From Bipolaris cookei (lineage: Eukaryota; Ascomycota; Dothideomycetes; Pleosporales; Pleosporaceae), in the NCBI GenBank assembly GCA_002286855.1, contig NRSV01000101.1, positions 1 to 64,000 on the forward strand: DNA of 64,000 nucleotides, read 5' to 3'. Position 1 is the first letter of the stretch. Each line of letters opens with the position of its first letter. Positions 22,018 to 33,327 of the stretch are shown piece after piece. Under the pieces are notes generated by a model that worked only from the letters and a program-made list of their open reading frames with translations, searched no databases and was not told the DNA's origin. The position numbers and the translations under genes are program-made.

Positions 22018-22560
22018 AGTGTATGGTGTGTAAATTTCGCGCACCTAGGATACAGCTGGCCAAGCTCCTTTAACTACCCTTTCTATATTCACGAAGTTCG
22101 CTTACTTTAGCTTACCACTCAAAACCCTAGGAAATGTAGTTAAGCTGCTCCTCAAGTAACTGAAGACATTTATTCAATACAAAAGATCACCTGAGCTACT
22201 GTTACCAACGCTTTTATCCTTCACAGTTAAGAGCTCGGCGTCTTGAAACACAGTGGACTCTCCGTGTGCGACAAAGTAATCGGTATACTAGTTCAGACAC
22301 TCCAATCTATTCAAAAAGAAATCATTCTCCATCGGAAAATCTAAATCCATCTCCTCAGTTATCATGACGGAAGCTTTCTCGAGCCAACAAATGATCACCT
22401 GAATTAAGGACCATGTAAGTTGGTCCTTGTTACGAGATATTACAAGCAAAAATATAAAGCTTATAGGAAGCGTTAAATTGCCCTTATTACTCTCAAGCTC
22501 CTACGAGTGTATCATGTTGTGTGATGTTGCTCTTGCATTACTTCGGGTGACTCTGAGATA
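22018..22560. other. Precursor 3' flank, no gene seen
   Basis: About 540 bp, AT-rich. It holds the 3' UTR of the precursor; no coding frame is recognised. Past 22500 weak continuation of the gypsy remnant can be read on the minus strand. Confidence 0.5.
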
Positions 22561-23142
22561 TTAGGATACTATTTATGGAAATCCGTAACGACAGTGTTGT
22601 CCTTTAGGTTTAAAGAGGGCTCCCAGACTATCTCATCATAGCCAGCCCACTTAACGTGGTATCTGTGCTGCCTATAACGCTTATTATAGCGGAGGCCTTC
22701 AATGCTCTCAACGAAACACTCTTCTCCGCTGTCAACCACAGCGGGTTTGGGCGGTTGCATGTGCTGGCCAGGCAGGTAGTCTTGCTTCGGGCCCGCAGGC
22801 CCGAAGCAAGGATACATGGAACACTGGGTGTGTCTTTATGGAATCAGGTAGTTCGAGACAGTACGCATGGGAAGAGACCTTCTTAGCTACCTTGTAAGAG
22901 CCAAGGTTCTTCCAGTCGAGCTTCTCAGATACTCGTTGCGTTCGGATATTGCGCGCATCTAGCCAGCTCTTGTCATTAGCTTCGTATGCTGGTGGTGGGA
23001 GGCGTTTTCGGTTCGTATATTTTTGCTGTAGGGCTTGGGCATAAGTCATTTCTTCACGGATAAACTCCATGATATCGCGTATCTTGTCAATCATTGCATT
23101 CACCTCGCGGGCTTAGAGAGTTTAATGCATAGGGTGTTTCTT
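22561..23142 (-). pseudogene. Ty3/gypsy pol remnant: integrase C-terminus and chromodomain
   Basis: On the minus strand a segment with EEMTYAQALQQKYTNRKR, SEKLDWKNLGSYKVAKK and KTHPVFHVSLL is the typical gypsy integrase C-terminal region. It is followed, after a frameshift near 22740-22800, by a chromodomain (CFVESIEGLRYNKRYRQ, YHVKWAGYDEIVWEPSLNL). Chromodomains of chromoviruses direct integration to heterochromatin. The reading frame then stops (DFHK then TAG). Upstream it continues across the hAT insertion to 26724-26752, so the hAT landed in this element. Confidence 0.85.
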
Positions 23143-23518
23143 GTTAGGGGCATACTTAGAAGTAAGTAAGCGTGCTTGGTTGCTTGGTTGCTTGTTATGC
23201 TTGGTTGCTTGGTTAGTCAAACAAGCCAAGCGCCTCTCTATGCTTGCTTATTTGCTTGAATTGCGCTTGGTTGTAGACGAGATTATTGTTATTGTAGTAA
23301 AGTGATCTCACGATAGTTTCTATAGTATTGCTTTTTAATAAGTAAACGTCAAACCTCTAGGTATATTAGATGAAAAATTTATACCTATCTTAGCCATCTC
23401 AGACATCTATGCTATACTTAGTACGCGTTTTCTTCGTATCGCTGTGACGGGCTGAACGCCCTTCACCTCTTATCTCCGTCTACGAACTCGCTTACCCGGT
23501 CCAATTATTGCTTAGGCA

Positions 23519-23586
23519 ACTAGCATTGTATATAGATAGCTACGTAGCCGAGAGCTTAGCTCTCTATCGAATACAATCTTGTTCCC
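23519..23586 (+). promoter_or_regulatory. Promoter-like module in the hAT element shared with the gypsy LTR
   Basis: About 67 bp containing TGTATATAGATAGCTACGTA and TCTCTATCGAATACAATCTT is closely similar to the TATA-to-start region of the LTR (590-852 and 32278-32540). Here it sits about 100-155 bp upstream of the hAT transposase ATG, where a promoter is expected. Confidence 0.6.
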
Positions 23587-23678
23587 TAGTCCTGTCCGAT
23601 TGTGCTTCCGAGCTTAAGACTATTCCCCAAAGTTGCGCCCCTTGCAATCGCAACCTCTAAGCTACTCTACTTATCATT

Positions 23679-26455
23679 ATGCCACCCAGAAAGCGCGTTC
23701 GAGTCGCAGCTCCTTTTGGCTCCACCAGTCAGCTTATCGTTGTCAACATACAGCCATCCGCTCCATCACTATCTCCATCGCCTCAACCTCTATCTGTTGA
23801 AGCCCAGACCGAAGGGTCGCAGGCCACTACCTTCGAGTCACAACTCCGCGATTCTCGTCCTGAAGCTGAGATTGTCGTGCCTGCCGAGGGCAGCGAGGAG
23901 GCGGCTATGGCCTCATCTAACGTGGCAGATGAGGCTGCTGAGCGCCTCGATCAGAACTTCGAGGGCAACTACGACAGCATAGACTGGCTGCACCTTCCAC
24001 GCTTTACGAAGCCGCTCAAAACGTCGCGGCGTAAGCCTTCTTGGATCTACCAATACGGCTATCGTGTTGTTCCCCTCACAGACCCAGAGTGAGTGTCCTG
24101 GTTCTGTCGATACTGTCACATCCACAAATACATCGATGCTGGCCATGGCGGTGTTTTCCTAGCTGCTGCGACAATACAAGCTGCACGCTACCTCTGCGAG
24201 CTTCGACCTGGCCATAGCCATCAGCTGCCTAGTAAGCCTTGCAGCATCGTTAATGAAAGCTCTATACGCAGAATATTCATGAGTGGATGTTGCACGCGTA
24301 GGTGCAGTGAGGAAAATGTATGTTGTTGTTTGTCGCACGCGTACGTGCGTTGAATTGATGTGTGTATTGTGTGTGCTCTCTATTATCCACCCGCCTTATC
24401 GTTGTTTATACGTGGTAGTTGTGGGCGTCAAGATCAGGTTCGCTAAGGGTCCTTTTGATTTCCCTGATAGACTCCCGGTGTTTACGTACTGGTGTAGTAA
24501 TAGAGTTCTTTGAATGTTCTTTGGTTGAGGTTCAACGAATCCAGGTACTTACATCTGACACCTCGGCTCGACTGAAGTCATTGCTTCTGCGGCCTTGCAC
24601 AGGCTGCGACAGTGGAGTACCAGTGTCTCAAAAGGTCGCCAACAAGCTTAGTAACTTCAATATTCGGCGCTTTAAGCTTACCGTGGTGGGATGGCTCGTC
24701 GACAGCAACCACCCGCTCTCTGAGTTTGAGAAGCCAGCGTTTCAAGACGTGATAGCCATGACGAACCCAGAGGTAGAAGCGGCGCTTTGGCAGAGTCACA
24801 AAAGCGTGCGTCAGTACGTTCTGCGCCTATACAATCACCTGCAGCCGCGCGTTGTCTATGAGCTGTCGAAAGCTCTTACCAGAATACACGTAAGCTTCGA
24901 CGGATGGACGACAAAAGGCGGTAAACGTGACTATCTAGGTATTGTCGCCCACTACGTCAACCGCGACGGCAACCTCGTCGACCTGCCTATTGCACTGCTC
25001 CAGCTGATGGGTGCTCACTCTGGTGAGAACATGGCTGAGATTGTTTACAGTACACTGCAGAAGTTTGGCATCGGCCCACGTACAATAGGCTATTTTGTAC
25101 TTGACAATGTCTCTAGCAACGACACTACAATTGTATCGCTTGCGCAGAAGATGAGCTTGAACACCACCTACCGTCGCCTCCGCTGCGGCCCTCACGCTCT
25201 TAACCTTATTGGCCAAACACTACTTTGGGGCAAAGACGGCGACGCGTACGACAACAATGTTAGTAAGTTAGTTACAGTATATGAGGAGCACAAGTTGATG
25301 AATGAGTGGCGGAGTGACGGCCCATTAGATGTGCTTTTAGCGATAATCAACTGTATTAAAACACTACAGCAGTACGAGCTTTTTACAAATATTCAACAGC
25401 TCGCGCACCACGAGCTACCTATTGACGCCACCGAGGACGATTGCAAAATACTTGAGCCTATTAAGCCTATTGCTACCCGCTGAAACTCCTTCTACTCATG
25501 CTTTGAGCGCGCTGCCAAACTGCAGTCTGCAGTCTGCAGTCAACGCCTACGCCAATTACCACATAATTATACTAGGCAGAAGGATGACCGCGCTCTCCGC
25601 TTGAGTAACAAGTGACCCTTTGCGCCGCTGTGGATGAGGTCAGATCGACTCATTGTTGCTGACTGGGCAGTAATTACTGAGTATATTAATGTCCTGAGGC
25701 CACTTAAAACTGCTACAAACCGGCTTGAAGGACATGGCAAGAGTGGTAGCTTTGACTCTATTGCTGAAATCATTCCAGACTTCGAAGTACTATTTAGTAA
25801 GTTCGAAGAGAAACTCCAGAACTACGACGCTGTTAATCACTATCAACACAATGAGGCACCCGAAGACCACCTTGCAACCAACCTCCGCGCTGCCCTCGTT
25901 AAGGTACGCAGCTATTACAGCAAGCTCGATCACTCCCCAGCGTACTACGCTGCAACAATAGTCCCCCCACGCTACAAGTCTTCCTGCGACTCTGTGTGAG
26001 CAGAGAAACCAGAGAGGCTCTCGCTCCACAACCGCAATTTTTACGCTTTATGGGCATAATACAACATCACACCAGAGCCTCAAGCGCGCCTACAGAAGCT
26101 TTCTAACGACCTCGATGACGCGACTGATAGCCTCTGCAACCCTATGAGAGTACCCACCAACACAGGCGAGGATGAATACATAAGGTGGAAACGCTGCGAG
26201 CTGGTGACGGAGAAGGACTCACCTAACGCACTTAATCCGACACAATATTGGATAGGGCTTCACGAGCAATATCCTAAGCTTGGTAGACTTGCGCTCGACG
26301 TACTCTCTATCCCAGCTTCAAGCTGTGAGTGTGAGCGCATGTTTAGTGAGCTAGGTGATCTCCTCGAGCCTCGTCGGCGTAATATCAATCCGCAACTTCT
26401 GGCAGCAATACAATGTGTGAGAAGGTGGAAAAGAGCTGGCTTTGGCGATAATTAG
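23679..26455 (+). pseudogene. hAT transposase, inactivated
   Basis: The frame starts at ATG 23679 (MPPRKRVRVAAPFGS). A BED-type zinc finger follows (WFCRYCHIHKYID), then the RNase-H-like catalytic core (VSFDGWTTKGGKRDYLGIVA; FVLDNVSSNDTTI; CGPHALNLI) and the C-terminal dimerisation domain (RLALDVLSIPASSCECERMF, SELGDLLEPRRRNI). It is broken by a solo LTR at 24288-24611 and by in-frame stops where Trp is expected (TGA at about 24090, and TGA after Arg at 25481 where RWNS is usual). A (CTGCAGT)x3 duplication near 25520-25540 shifts the frame. TGG-to-TGA changes fit repeat-induced point mutation. Confidence 0.88.
24288..24611 (+). repeat. Solo LTR, family L2 (324 bp), copy 2, inside the hAT transposase
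   Basis: It runs TGTTGCACGCGTAGG...AGGCTGCGACA and is flanked by a perfect 5-bp target duplication GTGGA (24283-24287 and 24612-24616). This gives the exact family boundaries. It is a solo LTR left after recombination between the LTRs of a full element that had inserted in the hAT gene. Confidence 0.95.
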
Positions 26456-26723
26456 GCTGCTAAAAATTCAACTATTACTGACAGGGAGACAGAGCGCTTA
26501 TGCAGTATTAGTACATGGGACAACGAACTCAACACTATGTAAAACTTTATTGTAGGTGTACGTATACACCAATCAAGCGAGCTTCAAGCAAGCAAGCAGC
26601 TATTCCACTTTTGACCAACCAACCAAGCGCAAGCCAAGCGGGCTCCTCTAAGTTAGCAAGCAAGCGAACATATAAGCCTCGCGCTTACTTGCTTACTTGC
26701 TTGTTCCCAAGTATGGTTAGGGG

Positions 26724-26752
26724 GCGGTTCAAAGCCCATTTGGGGGTTCTGG
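26724..26752 (-). pseudogene. Continuation of the gypsy pol remnant beyond the hAT insertion
   Basis: On the minus strand 26752-26724 reads in continuity with 23142 once the hAT element and one copy of GTTAGGGG are removed. It is cut on its other side by the solo LTR at 26753. Confidence 0.55.
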
Positions 26753-27076
26753 TATCGCAGCCTATGCAAGGCCGCAGAAGCAATGACTTCAGTCGAGCCG
26801 AGGTGTCAGATGTAAGTACCTGGATTCGTTGAACCTCAACCAAAGAACATTCAAAGAACTCTATTACTACACCAGTACGTAAACACCGGGAGTCTATCAG
26901 GGAAATCAAAAGGACCCTTAGCGAACCTGATCTTGACGCCCACAACTACCACGTATAAACAACGATAAGGCGGGTGGATAATAGAGAGCACACACAATAC
27001 ACACATCAATTCAACGCACGTACGCGTGCGACAAACAACAACATACATTTTCCTCACTGCACCTACGCGTGCAACA
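26753..27076 (-). repeat. LTR, family L2 (324 bp), copy 3
   Basis: Same 324-bp unit in reverse orientation, from TATCGCAGCC (a TGTC to TATC change) to CTACGCGTGCAACA. The flanks (TCTGG and ACAAT) do not match. It sits exactly at the junction of a gypsy remnant and a pogo remnant, so it may be the product of recombination between two insertions. Confidence 0.8.
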
Positions 27077-28094
27077 ACAATTAAGTGACACTCCAGCTGC
27101 CAAAAAAGCCCGATTACAACTTGCACTTCAAAATATTGAAAAAGATGCGAAATTGACTCAACGGCGTGCTGCACTTCTCTATAACATACCTCAAAGATCA
27201 ATTAGCAATCGACGCGTTGGAAAGCTCTCCTGAAAAGATTCCACGCCCAACTCAATGAAACTTCTTGTAACTGAAGAGGATACGGTTTTCGACTATATAC
27301 TAGACCTCGACGCGCGAGGATTTCCGCTGCGCCTTTCTGCTATCAAAGATCTTGTTGATTCTTTACTGATTGCCTGCCATCGCGATACTGTTGGCCTAAA
27401 CTGGCCTAGAGAATTTATAAAGCGTCGCCTAGAGCTTAAAATGAAGTTTAATCGAAAGTACGATTACAGGAGAGCCCTCTATAAAGATCCTGAGCTTGTG
27501 CAGGGCTGGTTCCGGCTAATACAGAACACTAAAGCCAAGTATAGGATCTAGGACGACGACATGTATAACTTTGACGAGACTGACTTTACTATGGGCGTCG
27601 GAAACTGCGTGAAAGTAGTCACTACATCAGAGAGACGCACTAAGCCTATTGGTGTCCAGCAAGGAGACCGTGAGTGGGTGACTCATCGCTGCAATCAACG
27701 CGATGGGCTGGGCGATTGCGCCCTACCTTATCTTCAAAGCAAAGAATCACGACACGTCCTGGTGAATCGCGGAAGCGGAAGCGGATCCAAGAGGGTGGGG
27801 ACCTTTCAAAAGAATAGGCAGAGAATTTGATAGCTGAACTAGATGTTAGAGCGCAGGTAGACGGGGAAACGCGTGAAGGTAGGGCCCGAACAGATGTAAG
27901 CAAGCAGCGCAAAAGGCACTGCAAGCGCTGCGGAGAGACAGGACATAATTCCCGCATATGCGAAAATAATAATAATAGAAGTTAACGATTAATATTATCT
28001 ACGTTCAGCTATAATCTATCCTTCTGGTGTTGGGCAATTACGTATAGAAGTTATAATAGTTTGTTGGGGTGCGTCACTCGCTATTCACACACGT
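27077..28094 (+). pseudogene. Chimeric, internally deleted pogo/Fot1-type transposase
   Basis: The N-terminal part (to about 27567) follows the family of the element at 36429-38273 (e.g. DLDARGFPLRLSAIKDL, KMKFNRKYDY, NTKAKYRI). From about 27581 it is almost the sequence of the element at 61400-63229 (FTMGVGNCVKVVT, IGVQQGDREWVT). The switch lies in the shared 14-mer AACTTTGACGAGAC (27567-27580). About 730 bp of the catalytic core is then missing: it jumps near 27763 from TCCTGG to the ATCGCGGAAGCGG stretch. The C-terminal zinc knuckle CKRCGETGHNSRIC is kept. The left end is lost at the LTR. The right terminal repeat ends CACTCGCTATTCACACACGT followed by TA. Stops include TAG at 27549. Confidence 0.8.
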
Positions 28095-28615
28095 TAAACA
28101 GAAGTTAGCATACCAAAGTCATTTCAGCTAATCAAACAGAGGTTATCAACAACACGATTTTCTCTGGTTGATAAAACTAAAGTTTGGTACGTTGACTTCT
28201 GCTTCGCCTGTTTTCCAAAAAACGATTTGCCCATGTATGTCTGAAACTGAGGCCCAGGAAGGCCAACCCTCGAGGATTCATCGGGCACCCCTCGGGCTAA
28301 GAGGACTACAGTCACGTGCATAGAATACATTGTCCTATCTGAGCCTTGGATAACTCCCCAAGGAGTCGTCTAAATTCAATCTAACGAATATATTTTGTGC
28401 CTATCTGCGAAACGTCTCACACCTTCACCTTCTCCATGTTGATTGTAGATGAGTAGAAGGATCGAGAGTTGTACTATAGTGATTGAAAAAATATATGAAA
28501 AATTTGGATGCCTTTTCTACAATACAAGAAACCCTACTCTTATACTAGAGCTCAGCCGACGATAATTCCATCCGGGGTTATAAGTAACCCTATACTGTCG
28601 CACAACATTCTGACC
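28095..28615. other. Intergenic, downstream of the P450
   Basis: About 520 bp, AT-rich, between the right end of the chimeric element and the P450 stop codon. No gene or repeat is recognised. Confidence 0.5.
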
Positions 28616-30429
28616 TTAAGCCGCAGCCCTCTTCTTAAAGAGAAGCATTCCTGCCGGATAAGGTATCGATATTCTGCCCATCTCAATCTGGGGATGTCTG
28701 TCCGTCTGGCCATTGGGCATTTTGAAGTCGTAGTCGAGCAGAAAGCGGGCTATAATCATCTTGATCTCAAGCGCAGCGAAGAAGCGACCAGGACACGCGT
28801 GTCTGCCGTGGCCAAAGCTAAGGTTTTCCTCGTTGGCAGTGACGAATTGGTTGCGGGCAATATCTGCGGCCTTGCCAGTTGATCGCACCTTATAGAAACG
28901 GAAGCCATCGAATTTCTCAGCATCGGGGTAGAACTGGTTATCTTGGTAGACAGCCTGGGAGGGGACTTCGATCATGACACCAGGTGGAATGTATTGTCCG
29001 TTGCTGAGAGTTATACCCTTAAGCACACGGCGGACCATACTAGCTGTAGGGAAAGAAAAAGTTAGTATTGTGCTTCTTTGGGTATAGAGCAAAAGAAATC
29101 ATGAGCTTTAAGAGCCGGATTATCTTCGAACTTACTTAGACTAGGACCGTGGAATCGCAGAACCTCCTTCATAAAACTGTCTAGCTTTTCCATCTTTTGT
29201 ACTGCACGGTAAGTGACGCCACCTTCTTCGGCGATAGCTTGATGAACCTCCTCCCGAAGAGGCTCGATATACTCTGGCTTGGAGACGAGGGTAAACATGG
29301 TGTTGGTAACGGTTGTACTCGTAGTGTGGATAGCGGCAAAGATCAAGGTAAGTTGGCCACCAATCATCTCGTCGATAGAGATCTTGCTGGAACCCCTGTT
29401 GACGATCCATTGTATTACGTCTTCTGGCTCTTTCCACTCAGGGTCTTTGGCTTTGGCTGCGATCCGCTGCTCGATGATAGGGCGTAAGACATTCTTGGCT
29501 TGCTGCTCACGTTTACGGAGTGTAAGAACTTCTGGGGTGCGTGGGGCCAAAAAAGGCTTCAACCATGGGTTGATCTTCTTGACAGCGGTGACAACATTGA
29601 AAAGATCCACGGGGTACATGCAGGCAGCATCAAGGTAGTCAGGATGACTAGATATTTCTGGGCCGACGAAGACACTACCAGAGACCTTGGCAATGATAGG
29701 GACCAATTTCTCATTGATGTTAACTTCAGTCCAGTCGTCACACGGCGGCAGAAATATTTGGAATGCTAGTTTGACATCGTTAGCGATGGATGTGTGCAAC
29801 TTAGCTGTGATAGAGGTTAGCAGGATCAACTGGTACGTGGCTTTTTTGTTTGGAGACCGTACGTAGTGACGGTGTAAGCTTTGCCTTGACCGTATCGGTA
29901 ACGATATGACTCTCAGCGACTAGTTTTGTGTATCTGATTTCCATCTCCTGCCAGAAAAGGTCAACGTAATCGTCGCAGTGAAGGGCGTGCTTTTTACGTA
30001 CATCAGTAAGGCCCTTTGCGAAGGAAAGAACATCTTCGCCCAAATTTCGGAGCTCTGGGAGGAAGCGTATGGGGATAATGACGTTTTCATTGCCTGGGGG
30101 ATGTCAATGGTGGACTGAGAATATGCTTTTCTAAAAGGGTTGATGTACCCTGATCATTGGTGAGTGTGTAGGCATGGTCTTTGTACTGATTGTATCGTGA
30201 GTAAGCCAGCTTTGCTCCCGTGCAGAAGGAATTCTACCTTTTTGTAGCCGTCTTTGTAGATTTTACCCGCAGTGGTCGCGTAGGCCAGCCCTGCGTTAAC
30301 CTTGGGCAGCTTGCTCATGTAGTACCTATGCTGTAATCTTGGAACAAAGATCCATGCTGCAAAGACGACAGCCGCTATCCCCGTTGTCTGTAGCACACGC
30401 ACGATCTGCGCGGCAATTTCTGAGTCCAT
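28616..30429 (-). CDS. Cytochrome P450 monooxygenase
   Basis: Six exons (30429-30238, 30185-30149, 30093-30002, 29947-29863, 29804-29136 and 29043-28616) with five introns of 52, 55, 54, 58 and 92 nt give an intact 500-residue protein. The splices keep frame, and one intron (29948-30001) is in frame but excluded because the family lacks the insert. An N-terminal membrane anchor (TGIAAVVFAAWIFVP) anchors it in the ER. The I-helix reads LTLIFAAIHTTSTTVTN, the ExxR is in MKEVLRFHG, and the haem loop is SFGHGRHACPGRFFA with the Cys ligand. The N-terminal part (AGKIYKDGYKKYKDHAYTLT; FLPELRNLGEDVLSF; LVAESHIV) resembles the ent-kaurene-oxidase-like group common in fungal metabolite clusters. It lies 6.6 kb from the RiPP precursor and is the next non-transposon gene. 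Ustiloxin clusters include a P450, so it may serve that pathway; this is inference. Confidence 0.9.
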
Positions 30430-32277
30430 GCTGGCGGTTGTGTACCAAAGGCTACGATAGCAAATGATGGTGAGGTGAAAACGAATTGTGAGCGAATTCA
30501 GTGGACGAAGATACACAAGATATATGAAGCAACGCACCGCGGTCGCTGGGCTTTATCATGGTGCCCTTGCACTCTTCGCGCAGGCATAGAATTAACTATG
30601 TTTTAGAAAGAAATACGCTAGGCGAACGGCTTACTGCACCTAGCTGGGTGTAGGCATGTGGACCAACCTTAGGCGCATGGCGCGGCATCATAGGCTACGA
30701 AGTCATCATAGTAGCGTTCACGAATCAAGATCAGTGAATTGTGACACTCCTTCAGGTAATACCCCTTCAAGTAATACCCCTTTAGGGAAGATTCATAGCG
30801 CCAGACTTCTTGTGGTTAGCTGACTTGCTACCTAGTCCGATTTCATTTATGTTTTACTAGGGTAGGGTTGTCATTCTCTGGTTTCAACGGGTAAAGCAGA
30901 TGCTACCGCCACAGCAGGGGTATTTGACACGACAGAAGGCTTACTTCAACCTTCAACAACTCCACAGTAGAAATTAACAGAGTGTTGCTGTAATTCGCAA
31001 AGCTGAATACCAAATGGAGCTCTTTAACGAGGGTGTGCTGGGCCAACGTTTTGAGCATAGAAAACTAACTAATGTAACGTAAACTACTTTGATATTAGCT
31101 CTTGCATGTTCCTTCATGTATAAAATAAGGGCAGTATCACGGCTATTCCGGCTCTATCCCTATCGCCACGCTAGCAAAGCTCTCGGTCGTCCGGTGAAGT
31201 CGGAAATCAAATCGCACAATGCCGACGGTATGAAGCCCGCTTGAAGCTATTATTCATGCTGCGATATTACTACATTCAAGACCGACTTTAGCATAGTAAA
31301 TAAGAGTTGGGATATTTATTTTATCTAATTTTTGTTTAAACAATATTGTAGTGATGTGATATTTCGTAGCAAAGCTGGCGCAATTTGGTGGGCTAAACTG
31401 CTTGGTCTGGGTTTTCTAGTTTCACCGATTGACCGAGAGCAAAGATAAGGTCCGTGTAAGCCCCAACAAAACTCTATATGGCACAATCAGGAAACACATG
31501 CACATAGGCTACAGGTTGTCCCATGACCATATTCCATGCAGGTAAAGAAACCAAAGGTTTATAGCGAGATATGCGGCTCATGTCTGGTGGCTGACGGTAT
31601 GGGCCGCGAATGGCTTACATCCTCTAACCGTATTAGTGAATCTCCGAGTGGGGTTTGTAATCACCGAGCGGGGTCGCTTCCGCCTCGGCACGCCTTCACT
31701 CCACTACATCCTTTGGTAACCACCAAAGCCATCTCCGTCTAGCCTTGCAGCATCCTGCAACAAGTGTACTTAGGGTATCACTCCACCCACAGTACGGAGA
31801 AGCCCTTCAAAAATCATTGTCCACCTTGGCGAGCAGGGGAATCAGCCAAAATCCAAATTCGGAAGCTTCTCCGAGCTAACGTGGCTGTTTTGTTCAACCT
31901 CGCTGTTGCTTGATCTTTGATACTTTACTATGACGCCTTATGATGTTACCACTCGTGCTCTTGTTATCACCTCAAAATATATTATTGAGTTAAATAATAA
32001 GATTGTCTAACTCACTGGGGCCTAGACGCGTACGATTAATGATATGTTCTCTCGAGCTGTTAATCGCGGCTTTAATCCCTACCAGCGTCCAATTGGAGAT
32101 CTAGAATAAGTATCTTGAAGACGCTACTCAATTCGGCCGCCCGCTAAAACAAAAAAAGCTATCATAAAAAATAGTTCATAGCGTACGCACTGATCGCTAT
32201 AGCCGAGAAATGTCTTGCGCGAACATACCTGGTGCGCTCAGCCAGGAGGAATGCAGTGTCTTGGATATGTAAGCCCA
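30430..32277. other. Gene-free AT-rich spacer
   Basis: About 1.85 kb. No reading frame with recognisable features was found on either strand. A short direct repeat (TCAGGTAATACCCCTTCAAGTAATACCCCTTTAGG-like, 2 units) lies at 30753-30790. The first part should hold the P450 promoter. Confidence 0.5.
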
Positions 32278-32540
32278 TGTGATAGGCTAGAGCCTAGTTG
32301 GTGTGTTGTACCTCGATGGAATCTCGGCCTGCTCCTAAAATCCGGATGCCACCTAGAGCTCCGAGTCTCGCCGAGACTCGGTGCGCTCTGACCGACAACC
32401 GGAGCGACTAGGTCTTATCGACTCGATTGTGCAGGGGCAGCTAGCACTGTATATAGATAGCTACGTAGCTCAGAAGCTCAGTTCTCTATCGAATACAATC
32501 TTGTTACCAGGCATCGGCAACCTTTGCGCAGCCTCTCACA
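32278..32540 (+). repeat. Solo LTR of the gypsy family seen at 590-852 (263 bp)
   Basis: TGTGATAGGC...GCCTCTCACA, flanked by a perfect 5-bp target duplication GCCCA (32273-32277 and 32541-32545). It contains the same TATATA and ATCGAATACAA promoter/start motifs. Its near-identity with the copy at the left edge indicates recent activity of this family. Confidence 0.95.
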
Positions 32541-32672
32541 GCCCAGAAGTACCATGTATAGTCACGTGATTACTCACTGACTAACAACGTTGTATTTAAA
32601 CTTACTCCTATCATAATACACATCAGAACACATAATACTTCACAAACACTCAACTGCTTACAGGATATTACA

Positions 32673-32940
32673 GTATTGCGGATCCTGAGGAAAGTAGGCT
32701 ACAGAAAGACTAAGCTGACGAGGAACCCTGGGTTGACGAAAAAGATGAGGGAAGATCGGCTCACATGGTGCATAAAACACCAAGACTGAACAATTGAAGA
32801 CTGGAAGAACATTATCTAGTCCAATAAGATGTCTGTTGTCTTGAATAATGGACGCAGGGGCTCTCGTGTATGGACACAGACAGATAAGTTCTTCAACCGC
32901 AGTTGTATTCGTGAGAGGTAGAAAAGCTATAGCCCACTTG
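32673..32940 (+). pseudogene. Tc1/mariner transposase fragment
   Basis: One frame reads KLTRNPGLTKKMREDRLTWC, then IEDWKNII, then a run ending GRRGSRVW. This is the helix-turn-helix-to-catalytic segment typical of fungal Tc1-like transposases (WKNVIWSDE and RVWR motifs). Three stops fall where Trp is expected (TGA after HQD, TAG after NII, TAG after RER), consistent with G-to-A mutation. The ends of the element were not found. Confidence 0.7.
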
Positions 32941-33327
32941 CTAGCTGCCTGTTGCCTATGCTTTCAATTGGAAATGGCTATTAGCTTGTGACCTTCAGCA
33001 AGCCTTTTCTACAGCTCTACGCAATTGTGGGGTCGAGCAAACGTTGCATAGTTATAGGGTAGATGCGTGCCGCTATTAGTGCATGGTGACAGCTCCTCTC
33101 GTATAGTATAAGAGTGATGGCCACTAGCACAGCATGTACATGTGTGTGTGAAGTAAAGCTGCTAATCCCAAGTTTGGTAGTGAGACTGTTCCACGATGAA
33201 AACACCGCCATCGCATGAGCCTAGCGCACAGCCCGCCTTTCTGAAATCTGCAGCTAGCTCATCGGCCCGACCAAACCAGGACAAGTAAAGCCGCTGCACC
33301 GGTGATAGATTACTAATGTTCATGATA
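32941..33327. other. Spacer between Tc1 remnant and pogo element
   Basis: About 390 bp. On the minus strand 33327-33165 there is a short open stretch (LSPVQRLYLSWFGRADELAAD...) ending in a stop. It could be the C-terminal scrap of a host gene cut by the pogo insertion at 33327; its family is not recognised. Confidence 0.35.

Larger units (their letters stand above)
23151..26715 (+). mobile_element. hAT-family DNA transposon (3565 bp including an inserted solo LTR)
   Basis: The left end CATACTTAGAAGTAAGTAAG and right end (reverse complement CATACTTGGGAACAAGCAAG) form imperfect terminal inverted repeats. Many subterminal GCTTGGTTG/CAAGC-type motifs occur on both sides (23165-23270, 26570-26705). 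An exact 8-bp target duplication GTTAGGGG flanks it (23143-23150 and 26716-26723), the hallmark of hAT insertion. Removing the solo LTR at 24288-24611 and its duplication leaves about 3.24 kb. Confidence 0.92.

Noticed and set aside
24283..24513. Cysteine/valine-rich frame shared by three places (19712, 24283, 26851)
   Set aside because: It lies within the 324-bp LTR family, with TG...CA ends and a target duplication at one copy; coding is incidental.
29948..30001. In-frame 18-codon insert in the P450
   Set aside because: It has a GTACGT donor, TTGAC branch and GGCAG acceptor, and removal restores the usual P450 spacing, so it is treated as an intron.
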